In this document: piece after piece, positions 10,215 to 21,741 of the stretch
Numbering within the stretch: position 1 is the stretch's first letter
Layout of the letters: every line of letters starts with the position of its first letter
NCBI GenBank assembly: GCA_021234155.1
Contig: JAJEKV010000177.1
Coordinates: 312,001 to 376,000, forward strand
Reading direction: 5' to 3'
DNA length: 64,000 bases
DNA from: Isoetes taiwanensis
Lineage: Eukaryota > Streptophyta > Lycopodiopsida > Isoetales > Isoetaceae
Made by a program: the position numbers and the translations under genes
Notes under the pieces: model-generated
What the model was told of the DNA's origin: nothing
The model's database searches: none
Seen by the model: the letters and a program-made list of their open reading frames with translations, nothing else

Positions 10215-13200
10215 TTTTGGATCTTTTTTTTTTTTTTTTTTTTTTTTTGAAGAACTGTGTCATCAATATATTAAAAGAATGGTAATGTTACAAAGCAAGT
10301 GAGGAGGAAGGAGAACTGCCCCAAAGAGACAGCGATACCTCGACACTCCACAACAAACTCACAGAAAAACTGCAACTCTATTGATGTACAAACTGACCAT
10401 CACCATCTACAATACCCAAGAAGTCCCGCCAAATGGCAAACTTCCGCTCTACTAATCCCGGGAACACCAGAAAGCTTTGAAATAGCTTGTACATGAGTCG
10501 AGGAATCAGAGAGGCTGCAGGCTGCTGAATCCCCTGAAAGATCCACAACCGCCGCCACTTCCAAATCAGCCACACCAACCAAGCACCAGGATACACATGA
10601 AGCAGCAATTGCTGGCTAGTCAATCTCACCTGAAACAGAGCCCTAACCCAATCCCTGGCAGCCTGCAAGTGAGGGCATAAAACCAGACAATGTTCCACAG
10701 TCTCACGATGAAGGCCACAACAAAGGGCGAGGGGCTCACACCCGCCTAAACCCGACTCACAAGGGCATTCACCCGTCTGGCGGTGCACCACACGCCCGCG
10801 AAGCACCCTAACCTTCGGTGGGGGAAGTGAGCTCCATGTCCACGTCCAAACCGAGCGCCATCGAGAACCCGGAAGCTGCAGAGACCACTTGCATGAAGGG
10901 GGTATAGTGTGTCATGAATAGCCAGCACCCGGTAACAAGACCGCACAAAACAAGAAGACACAACATCCAGATGAATCTTCCAAACCTACACCACCACATC
11001 ATCCTGAGGGACTATAGGTATATGTAGCGGAATACTCCCCGCCACTTATTCCCAAATAGCCCGGTCACTGCCCCTCAGGCGAAGGCGAGCTCGAAAGAAC
11101 TCCCACGAAACTAGCTGACCACCCCCATACCAATCCTCTAGGGTGAGCACAGCCGCTCGCCTCCAACAAGCCTGCGTCCGAGCATGCACGGTGGCAGCCA
11201 AGGGCAAATGCACAGGGGGTAGAGGAACACACAAGAAAGGAGAAGAGCGGTGATAAACTGAGGCATAATCTAGCTGGAAGAGCACACGCACATGATCCCA
11301 AGCCCGCAACACCCCCGTGAGAAAAGGGGATGCATGTGGGAAAGGCCAGAGACCATACAACAGTGCCCAGGGCAACTCCACATGCACAGACGGCTTCCCA
11401 AATGCCACACAATGGCGAAGAGACTGCAACAACAGCGCTGCACCAGGAGAAGATGCTCCATCCTGCAGAATGCTCCAAACAAACTTGGAGACCAATACCT
11501 TACTATGCAGTGCCAAATCCAGAATGGCCAAGCCCCCATCCTTCCGGGGGCGGAGACACTTCCACCAAGCCACTTTAACAACCGCCCCTTCATCATCCCC
11601 GCCCCACACAAAATTTCGAACAATCTTATCCAAAGCACGTATCTTACCCTCGGGAGCTAACATCGCAGATCTTTGTATACACATGAGTGCTACAAAGTCT
11701 TGACTTGGTAATAGTGATCCTACCGCCATGGACAACTTGCTACCCTTCCACCAATTGAGGTGTTTCTGCAACCCCTGCAAAATCTCATCCCACACCCTCC
11801 CCATGGAAACATCCCCTCCAACGGGAATACCCAACAGCTTAGTACACACATTACCCGGAAGCACCTTCAAAGGGAATAGAGCCAAACAAGGGGAGGGGGG
11901 GTCGTCGGTTGGGCCCATAATGCGAGCATTTGCCCCAATTCGTAAGAATGCCCGAGGCCAAGGAGAAAGTATCCAACAAACTCTTCACATTCCTCAAATT
12001 CCTCTCTTACGCCACCAAGAAGAGGAAAGTGTCATCGGCCAATCGGTTAATAATCTGGCGGCTACCATCCCGCATCCGAAGCCCATCCACCACCCCTCCT
12101 CCACTGCAGCCCAAAAACAAGCGAGGCGGTTGCCTTCGCCCAATCGTAAAACAAAAGCGGCGCCAAAAGGGTACCCCCGACGCACCCCTCGCCCTAAGGA
12201 GAAAAAGGCGGAGGGTTCACCCCACACACCATCGTAGCCCGTGCTAACCTATGCGACTTCATGATTGTCTTCACGTAAAGCGTGGACCACGACCAACGCT
12301 AACATCATGGCAGACAAGAACTCCCAACGGACACTATCGTAAGCTTTGGCAAAGTCAAGCTTAAGATAGGCAATGCCTTGACCTGTTCTCCTGGCCCAAT
12401 AAAGGCCCTCATAAGCCACGGCAACATTAGTCAAAATGTTCCTCCCAGGAACAAACCCAGACTGCACCTTACTAATGGAAGAAGTCAACACCGGCTTCAA
12501 CTTCTCTGCCAGGGCTTTCGCAATAATCTTATACACAGAGGACAACAAGGAGATAGGCCTCCAATCATTAATAATAGAAGGCTGCTTAACCTTAGGAATC
12601 AAGGAAATGCATGCGGTATTCAAGATCCTATCCAATTTGAGAAGACTGCAGCAACTCAAGATACACCTGGTACACAGACTCACCAGCCCACTCCCAATAA
12701 GTCTGAAAGAACTCCACAGGGATGCCATCCAGCCCAGGACATTTATCCTTGGCCATGCACATACATGCCTCCGCTAAATCCTCTCTGGAGAGCTCCCGCT
12801 CCAAGCTCTCACGCTAGTGAGGCAGAATAGATGGCTTAACAGCCCCCAAAACAAGCTCCTGCATCTCCTGCTCATAGGGAAGAGTGCATTGTGCGAAAAA
12901 CCCTGAGAAATGAGCATGCACATACCTCTGCAAATCAGCGGGATCCTCCAAAGTCCGGCCATCAGGCAAAGCAAAGGACGCCATAGATGCTGCATATCGC
13001 CGCTGCCTAGCGGCTCTGAAGAATACCAACGAACTTGTGTCCCCCTCCTTCAACCAGGTAAGGGCCGCCTTCACAAGTGCCTCCTGCACTTTAACCTGCT
13101 CCAGAGCAACAATACGCTGCAACACTGCATTCTCCCTAATGCTATCAGAAGGCTGCGCCCGAATCTTCTCCAACTCCTGATAGAGACCATGCAACTCCTG

Positions 13201-13818
13201 CCGCTCCTGCTGCACACGCTGCCTACCAAAGACCTTGGCAAAACGCTTCACCCTGGCCAACGCAGTCACCATACCAGACATAGGTGAAAAGGTATCAAGC
13301 CACAACTCCGGCAAGGGGGCGAAATCCGCATCGGCCCGGTAGGGTGTTCAAACGGAACACCGATCCTAGAGGGCCGAGACAACCGCACCACACTTGGACA
13401 CAACCTGAGGGTAATGATCAGAAATGGAGGTAGACAGAATGTTACTCCGGCGCAAAGAGGGCACACCATCCAGTGCGCATGGGGAAGCATAGCACCGGTC
13501 ATGCCTAGCATACGCCCGGCCCGCACCAATCTGCCTATTACAATAGGTGAAAGACAAGTCCCCAGGGACCTCAACCAAGGCCAAATCCTGCAACAAACGA
13601 GATCACTGGTCCGCAACTTATTCCGGACTGTGGCCCATAAAGCACCCCGCTGAGAAGGCTGATTAGGGGCATAAACATTAACAATCCCCCACTCTTGCCC
13701 TCCCTCCAACCACTTAATTATTGCCCACCGACCAAACCTGTCTGCTGCAGAGTACGTGACCTGCAAATCCATCCTCCAAGCAATAAGAGTACCCCCACTA
13801 GAAACGTTTTTGGATCTT
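10215..13818 (-). mobile_element. 5'-truncated L1-type LINE with TSD and poly(A)
   Basis: The poly(T) at 10225-10248 is the poly(A) tail of a minus-strand element. The 12-bp string TTTTTGGATCTT lies on both sides (about 10215-10226 and 13807-13818), a target-site duplication as expected from target-primed reverse transcription. The body is endonuclease-reverse transcriptase (ORF2) without ORF1 or the N-terminal part of the endonuclease, so insertion was 5'-truncated. Confidence 0.9.
10378..13806 (-). pseudogene. LINE ORF2 pseudogene (endonuclease, reverse transcriptase, zf-RVT)
   Basis: Going 5' to 3' on the minus strand, the first part is the rest of the AP-like endonuclease: an RWAIIKW/VNVYAPN block at about 13650-13740, then a second frame with DLSFTYCN and the C-terminal SDHYP at about 13390-13590. 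A helical linker with WLKEGD and FF follows (12814-13314). Next is the reverse transcriptase with ISLIPKV, WRPISLL, QSGFVPGR and KLDFAKAYDSV (12249-12640), then GVR-GYP and the catalytic LADDTF (about 12024-12049). The thumb has KLLGIPVG and WGG...KVAW (11046-11918). A C-terminal Cys/His domain has ETVEHC...CP (about 10650-10760). The frame changes several times, so no complete protein is made. Confidence 0.88.
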
Positions 13819-14134
13819 GGATGCCTTAGAAACGTTTTCTTGCGGATGCAACTTTGCCTAGATGCCTTCAAGATTTTTGTTGCACTTGTAGTCTGGCAAA
13901 TTGCTGCATAGGTTGTTCTGTTTGGGCCTTGTTTATTTTGTCAAGTTGTTTCTATGGAGTGTTTTTTTCTGCTTGTACATCTTGCTTTGAGCCAGACTTG
14001 GTTGTTAGAGATGTCTTTAGATGCTTTGTTGGTCTAGGGTTGTTTTTGAACCTTCTTCGTTTCGTCCATCCAGGTATAGTTGTGTTTACCCATGCTTGCA
14101 CAACTCTAGTACCTATTTTTTATGTTGTAGAAAA
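13819..14134. other. Continuation of the sequence split by the LINE
   Basis: T-rich and without a gene. It is the direct continuation of 10214 once one TSD copy and the LINE are removed. Confidence 0.5.
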
Positions 14135-15128
<994 letters not shown>

Positions 15129-16070
15129 ATATAGTACCCTTTAAGTCCCTTGGATTCATTATTCCAATCTCCACCTTTCTCTCACCATAATGGGTTCTTT
15201 GGTCCATTCCCCTAGATTATTCTTGAGTTTCGGGGTCCCTATCGTTTTGTTCTAGATTATGTTGTTTTTACATTTAAAAGTTCGCTTGGATCTGTTATGC
15301 ATGTAGGTAGACATTCATGAATTTAGTCCTTGATATTTGTTGTTATTGCTCTATTTCTTATTTTACTCCATATGTGGTCTTATGTTCTCAGTGGTTCTCA
15401 TGGATGTCCTTATAAGGGCCTATGCTCGCTCTTTATCATAGATTCTTAGTGTCTCATTGGTGCCTTTGAGGGCCTTTGGCTATTTTCATTTTGCGTCCTT
15501 GGCCACTTTGTCTCGTTTTGCTCTGTTCCTCTATTCTCGATCCCTTTTTCCATTTATTTCATTTTGATCTCATGTTTGTCTTTTTTCACCTTATGTTTGT
15601 TCCTTTCCTCTTTTTTCCATTTTATCCCTTGAGAGATATATTTGCTCTGCTATTGTCTTGACTTCTCTTTTGTCTACCTCTTGACTCGACGTAGTTCTTC
15701 TTGCCTTGTTGGTCCAGTCATCATGCCTTTTCCATGTTGACCTTACGAACTGGAAGAGTTGTTTGGTATACATCCATCCTACATGATGTTCACACGGCAT
15801 TCCCCTTTTTGGCCTGTATTTCAAATTTCAAATCGTGATTGCATCATCGCACATTCGGGCATGTTGTAGTAGAGCCTGTGGTAAGTTGTCTTGCTTTCTT
15901 ATATGGTCTTTGTTCTTGTTTCAGGTTGCACCCAGTTTTCTTCATCCATTCCTCATCTTGGCATTGACCCATTGACTCTGTGACATCGTCTACCAGTGTT
16001 CTCAATAGCATAATTCTTTTGTCACCTTATGAAACGTTTTTGTTCTTGTATCTCGGAGTCCCTATCGTCT
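15129..16070. repeat. ~1-kb direct repeat, unit 2, lacking the ATT array
   Basis: Second copy of the 14135 unit, without the microsatellite. Shorter, more diverged echoes of its core (GGAGTCCCTATCGTCTTGTT near 16047; GAAAGTTCACTTGAGTCTG near 16355) follow, so the whole 14-16.5 kb region seems to have grown by repeated tandem duplication. Confidence 0.85.
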
Positions 16071-16747
16071 TGTTCCTGTGGTTTATGTTGTTTTTATTTT
16101 TGAAAGTTTGCTTGGACTGGTTATACATGTAGGGTATATGTTTAGGTTTTTTGTCCTTGTTTGTCATGATGTTTTTTCATTACAGTATTCACTGTAGTTC
16201 GCTGCTGGTACATTGATTCTTCAATTTTGGTCCCAGGTGCTCTTTTTAGCTTGTTAACTATGTCCGGTCTTCATGTCTTCACTTTTTATGCATTCCATGG
16301 TGCATAGTTTTGATCTTTCTTATTTATTATTATGGGGTTTGCATTGTCTTCATGAAAGTTCACTTGAGTCTGTTATGCATGAATGATATAGGTTAGGTAT
16401 TTTTGTTCTTACTTCCATAGCGTCTTGTCATTAGATATTCTCTGTAGTTTGTTGGTACATTGGTTCTAGAGTTTTGATTTCATGTGCTTTGGTGGTGGCC
16501 ATAGTTGTTGTTTGTGTTTGATTTTCGTGCCTTCTTTGCCTTATGCAGTCCAGTTGTCCCCAGGTTTCTTGGGCCCCTTCCCCTCTATTTGCATTGGCAT
16601 CTTGCCTCGTCTCATGATTGTTACATTTTTTCCTGGCATCAAGTTGCACCTTACAATCTCTCGTGGTCTCAATCTATGATGGGGTTTGAGGGAGGTTCCT
16701 CTTTGTGTCGGATGATGATATTTGTGCATAAGGACCTTTCCCTAGAA

Positions 16748-16974
16748 TGCTATGGTTCTCTTCTTATATAGAAGAGAACCATCATTCTAGGGAAAGGGAC
16801 GCCAGTTTTGGCGCCAGCTCTCTTTTTAGGCCCCAGCTTTCTTTGGCACAAGCTTGCTATAACGCAAGCTTTCTTTGGCCCTTTCTCCCATAAAAGCCTT
16901 GTTGTCTTCTTGCATTCCTCATCGGCGTTTCTTCTGAGATGAATCTTGTTGTTGTTGTACGGAGTTCCCCCCCT
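16748..16974 (+). repeat. 227-bp promoter-like repeat, copy 2
   Basis: Same palindrome, TATA-like CCCATAAAAGCC and TTG run as at 9179-9405. Differences are few (for example GGGAAAGGG for GGGATAGGG), so the copies are recent. Confidence 0.8.
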
Positions 16975-17096
16975 CCCACCTCTTACTCTGCTATATGGGT
17001 TTTACTTTTCGTTCAATGTTGGCCGATGGGCTTCTGTATTTTTTCCAGCGTAGCACGTGGTGCTTCTGGAGGGCACCAAGGGGAAGCCCCCCCGGG

Positions 17097-17550
17097 GTCG
17101 AGCCTATATTTTCTTATCTCGGCGTAGCCCCGTGGCTTCCGAGGATCCTCATGGATCATCTCTTCAATTTTCAATATTGTGCTCTTATATTTCTAGTCCA
17201 ACTTTATAGCTTGCTGACTCTTGGCCCGTGGATGGCTCCTAACACAGTGGACAGTCACATATGATTAGATCTTGCAGTTTGGAGCTCATTGATATGCGTG
17301 GTGCTGATTTTTATACGCCTCTGTGTCGAGCCTATATTTTCCTATCTCGACGTAGCCCTATGGTTTCCAAGGATCCTCATGGATTGTCTTTTCCATTTTG
17401 ATATTGTGCTCTTGTATTTCTAGTCCAACTTTGTAGCTTGCTGACTCTTGGCCCGTAGATGGCGCCTAACACAGTTGGCAATCACATGTTGTTTGGTCTT
17501 GCAGTTTGGAGCTCTCTGAAGTTCATAAGGTTGCTTTTTATACGAGCGGC
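17097..17550. repeat. 228-bp tandem repeat, two copies
   Basis: GTCGAGCCTATATTTTC starts at 17097 and again at 17325. Long blocks such as TAGTCCAACTTT, GCTTGCTGACTCTTGGCCCG and TCTTGCAGTTTGGAGCTC are in both. Confidence 0.9.
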
Positions 17551-17901
17551 CAAGAGGGACACATGGAGCAGTATCTTAGTGGGACGGATTTGAGTCACTG
17601 CTTGGATGGGTGGCGCGACCTGACTATTGGAGTTGTTACAGTTCGGGAGCATTATAGTATAGTGACTTTCTGAATGTTTTATGTGGGGCCTGGACTCATT
17701 GTACACAATTATCTTATATATCGGGTGGTCTAACCCAGGATTGTATTTGTTGCTTTACTCATTTTGGTTTATTATTTTGTTCCCCTCTTCACTCATTTTG
17801 GGGTTCATCAGTTTGTTCTCCTATAGGTCATTGTACTCTTTGCATTCAGCTCAATGGAACACCACTTCACTTTGTGCATAAGGACCTTTCCCTAGACTGG
17901 C

Positions 17902-18273
17902 ATGGCAAAACATTGTATGGCAAAGCTCGCATATGGAATCATGACTAGTCTAATGTCACATCCAATAGATTGGCAATTTAGGAGCAATGACCTCAATCAC
18001 CTATCACAGATGGAATTAAAGCCTAACAATGATAATGTGGTGTCAACAACGCTTTTAACTAATGCTTTATATGACATGTCGTCAAAGCCTTTAATGCTCT
18101 TTAAGAACCTTGGACATATATGTTGTATCCTGACTTTTTGTTACACCATTTATAGAAATGATTATCAAACTATGGCTAATTTTGTAAAGCAAGTAAACCA
18201 CCTATCAGGACCTTTTCCAAATATTATATCCCGTCGTAGATTGGCCAAAAAGCATTGTGCCACTAGGTGGTAG
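17902..18273 (+). CDS. Hypothetical 123-codon ORF, unassigned
   Basis: The frame opens with ATG just inside the right-hand 26-bp direct repeat and runs to TAG. The product has no domain, signal peptide or repeat that I recognise. A middle hydrophobic segment (GHICCILTFCY) is too short to be a sure membrane helix. No intron signals or neighbours support it as a gene. It may be a fragment of an old host gene or chance. Confidence 0.2.
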   Translation: MAKHCMAKLAYGIMTSLMSHPIDWQFRSNDLNHLSQMELKPNNDNVVSTTLLTNALYDMSSKPLMLFKNLGHICCILTFCYTIYRNDYQTMANFVKQVNHLSGPFPNIISRRRLAKKHCATRW

Positions 18274-19456
18274 CTACACAAAGGGTGTCCCTCGTATCTC
18301 CATTATTGATCTATACATTGAATTATTTGTATGATGAGCTCCAAATGTTACTTTCAAGTTTTTATATTGTGGAAATTCATATGAAGGTTTTTCTTTTTCT
18401 TTTTTTCTTTTTTTAAAGCAGGCTTGCCTAACCCTCCCTAAAACAATTCCTGAAATTCATGCTATAGATATGCCCTCCCATGTAAGCTCAAATAAGTATT
18501 ATCCAATGATTTTGGAATTTTCTAATCGGAGGGCTAGGAAAATTAGAAAAACTCTCAAAAATTACTAGTTCTTCTCCGAACTTCTTTCCCCGTGTCCTTC
18601 TCTCTGTTGTAATAGAGCATGCGGCCCAAATCTAATTCCAATCTCCAATTCTGGCATTTCAAATCTCAGATTTCTCAAATCCTTCTGCTAGATTGGAATT
18701 GGCAGAATTCTGATATTTTGAATCCTGTCAATTATTTTGCATCTTGAATGATTGTTCCATCATAGAGGCACGAAGAAGGGCCAAGCAGTACACACTGACA
18801 TTGTACAAAAGGGAGTGGTGAACTGAATACCTTCTTCCATCAATAGCTTTTCATAAATGAGCTTCCATTTCGTATTTTGAAAAAGCTTCTAGGCATCTGG
18901 TCTGGAACGCATGCAGAAAACGAATACAAGTTGCGCTGGAATTACAACTGATGAGACCATTTTTGCTAGGTTTAATCAGTTTCATGTACAATGCACATTT
19001 TCACCATATAAAGATGATGCATGTTTAGTTATAAAGTAATGCATTGAAGCAAGACAAGTTTCACTCTGCAGGCAAGGTGGAGTAGAACGTAATAAATAGA
19101 AGGAATGACATGAGATCTGATATCATCCACGTGCATGATCTCCAATAAGATGTCCAATCAAAGCACGTCCAAGGAATTGGGACTGAAAACTTATATGTCG
19201 TTAGGAAAAAAAAGGAATTCTATGATCTTTTAAATTTGAGAAGGCATGGCATGTAATTTCTGGGTTGCAATGTCAGACTAGTTTAGTTTTTTCCACAACT
19301 AGGTTTCTTCAACCAACGACGGTCAATGCTTGAACTACATCATCTAGAGATGGATGTCTACTCATTCCTACTGGAAAAAATGTCAAATGTTAGTGGTTTT
19401 TCCTCATTCCTTGATTGAAGCTAGAGTCTAAGGCAAATTCTTCATAGATTAGCATC
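18274..19456. other. No gene recognised
   Basis: AT-rich spacer up to the abrupt start of PPR-pseudogene similarity at about 19457. Short ORFs only. Confidence 0.4.
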
Positions 19457-21130
19457 TCATTCCAGATCCTCAGACATATCCAATTGTGCTTAAGGCATGC
19501 AGCACAAGAAGATGCGATGGAAGTTGATGACAAACTAGAAAAAGTATAGTCAATAGAGAAGGTTAAATCCATTCACTCTCAACTAGCAAAGAGGGACTAT
19601 GAATACGACATTTTCTTCTCAAATACAATTGTAGATGTCTATGGAAAATGTGGGAGCATGGATCATGCTTGCTGGTCCTTTGGCAAAATATTCCATCATG
19701 ATCCAGTGTCATGGACTACCATGATATTTGGGTACGCCGAGAGTGGGGAAGGCGATTTAGCTCTACAGTTATTTTTTTTGCAAGCAAGAAGATGGCCTTT
19801 AGCCAATTCTCATACTTATGTGGATGTACTCAAGGCATGTGCTATTTGTGCAGCAAAAGAGGTTGGCATGCCAGTCGAAGACAAACTTATAAAGGTACAG
19901 TATCTAGAGCAAGGCATGTAGTCTATTCGCTCCCAACTTGCAAAGCATGGTTATGATTTGGACATTTTTGTGGGTAATACAATGACGGATTTGTATGCCA
20001 AATGTGGGAGCATGGTGCACGCTAGGCAGGTCTTTGACAAGATGGTGTATTACAACTTAGTGACATGGAATGCTATGATATTTGGCTATGAGCAAACTAG
20101 CTTTAAAATTGTTTGTCAGAATGCAAGATAAGGGTTTTATGCCAGATGATCCAACTTATGTTGCAACACTTAAGGCATGTGCTGCATGCGTAGGGAAGAA
20201 TACGATGAGCGAGTTGATGGTAAAATTGTGAAAATCCGGTCATTAGAGAAAGTTGTATGTATTCACTCACAACTTGCAAAGAGGGGCTATAAGAATGACA
20301 TTTTTGTGGCGAGTACATTGGTGGATGTATATGCAAAATGTGGAACCATGGAGCGTGCTCGTTGGTTTTTTGACAAGATGGAACAATACACTCTAGTGCC
20401 ATGGACTGCTATGATATTTGGGTATGTAGAAACTGGAAAAAGTGGTTTGGCTTTACAATTATTTGCTCAAATGCAAGAGGAAGGTTTCCTTCCAGATGCT
20501 TTAACTTATGTTGTTGCGTTGAAGGCATGTGGCAATCTAATGGCCTTGGAATCTGGAGAAAAAGTTCACATTCAAATTTGCTATGCTGGACTTCAGAATG
20601 AGGAAGTCATAATGGCGAGTCTGATCGGATTTTATGGAAAATGTGGGGTTATGGTTGATGCTGGAAGGGTCTTTGATGACTCAATAAGCAGGTTTACGGA
20701 GATGCAAAAGGAACATATCCAGGCAGATGGCACACATTTCTCTCTATTCCTAATGCTTGCAGTTATACTGGTCTTGTTGGCAAGGAAAAGAAGTCGTTTC
20801 ATGTGATGTGCGTGCACTATGCGATCACTCCTAATTTAGATCATTATGCTTGTATAGTTGATCTCCTTTGTCGTGCCAATCGCCTAAATGATGCAGCTTA
20901 AATGGTGACGAACATGCCATTTGATCCTAATTTAACAATATGGAAGACAGTATTGGGTGCTTGTCAAAACTGGAAGAATGAAGTGATTGGAAGGCTTGCA
21001 TTTGAATCTGTATTAGCACTTGACAATGAAGATGTTTCAGGATATGAGCTGATGAAGAATATTTACACAACTTCTGGTAAGCTATAAGAAAATGCTTGCA
21101 ACAGTTGGTGATGGAAGTATTCACCGGCAA
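19457..21130 (+). pseudogene. PLS-type PPR pseudogene, inverted partial copy of the 28.4-31.0 kb gene
   Basis: From CATTCCAGATCC at 19457 the sequence follows the reverse complement of the intact gene from its third L motif (around residue 296) to the stop. Damage relative to that copy includes a ~12-bp deletion near 19497, a Gln codon turned into TAG near 19545, a TAG in the next module near 19918, a ~19-bp deletion near 20090, a frameshift near 20195, a ~74-bp deletion near 20690 and a TAA near 20899. Several fragments stay open for up to 209 codons. The first half of the gene is missing; the break is abrupt, as expected for a truncated segmental duplication. The similarity continues past the stop codon into the 3' flank and resumes after the Copia element. 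Not a retrocopy, because flanks are shared. Confidence 0.92.
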
Positions 21131-21218
21131 AACTGCATGATATTGTGAAAGTAGTCTGCATTATGCACTTCAAAGCTGCAGCTTTAGTCAACTCTTTGCA
21201 TAAAAAGCACAAAATTCT

Positions 21219-21728
21219 TGTTAAAATTATGTGTCATGTGACATTCGAGCACATAAGGGGATTAGTGACCACATCTTGGCTCCCCTAGGCTAATGAGGAT
21301 TCATACAAGCATTCATGAGAAGCAGTGGCAGTGAATGCAAGAAAAAAAGCATAGAAATTGAAAAGTGGCGGGCAGGTACTACCCAGACGTTGCTACGCCC
21401 GCCAGAAAACGCTTGATACCCCCTGCCCGCCACTTAGGGTTTTGGGTTGACTGGTCAAACGGGTCAAAGTCAACGACAGCTGGAACTTAAGGACAGCAGG
21501 GCATCCTATTATTTAGGCAAGTTGGAAAACTTGCTATATGAAGGGCATGCACGATTTGACAAGTGGATATATCCAGGTTGACAAGAAAATAAATAGATGA
21601 ATGATGGTGATAAAAAAATGAGTTGAGTGCAGATACAGGTGCGTGTATGCAGCTATAGGAGTGGGTGGGTTTGAAGGAGACAGAGTCTTGGCATACTTGG
21701 GTTCAAACCCCAAGCTCTGATTCTAACA
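21219..21728 (+). repeat. Copia 5' LTR, 510 bp
   Basis: It differs from the 3' LTR by three substitutions, one A in a homopolymer and a 44-bp block near 21505-21550 that the 3' copy lost between two AGGGCAT repeats. It contains a perfect 14-bp inverted repeat (21363-21376 with 21422-21435, AAGTGGCGGGCAGG and its inverse) able to form a GC-rich hairpin. Confidence 0.95.
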
Positions 21729-21729
21729 T

Positions 21730-21741
21730 TGGTATCAGAGC
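21730..21741 (+). promoter_or_regulatory. Primer-binding site, initiator tRNA-Met type
   Basis: TGGTATCAGAGC, one base after the 5' LTR; this is the usual plant Copia primer site. Confidence 0.93.

Larger units (their letters stand above)
16721..17898. mobile_element. ~1.1-kb segment bounded by 26-bp direct repeats
   Basis: TTGTGCATAAGGACCTTTCC followed by CTAGA occurs at about 16722-16746 and again at about 17873-17897. Between them lie the 227-bp promoter-like repeat (16748-16974) and a 228-bp tandem repeat. A target-site duplication of a long-TSD retroposon is possible, but no poly(A) tail or coding domain was seen. Confidence 0.45.

Noticed and set aside
11292-12247. Plus-strand ORFs of 120-169 codons over the LINE
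   Set aside because: Antisense shadows of ORF2, whose minus-strand reading has clear RT motifs.
19457-21130. Processed (retro) copy of the PPR gene
   Set aside because: The 3' flank is shared beyond any transcript end and there is no poly(A); the parent is intronless anyway, so segmental duplication is the better reading.
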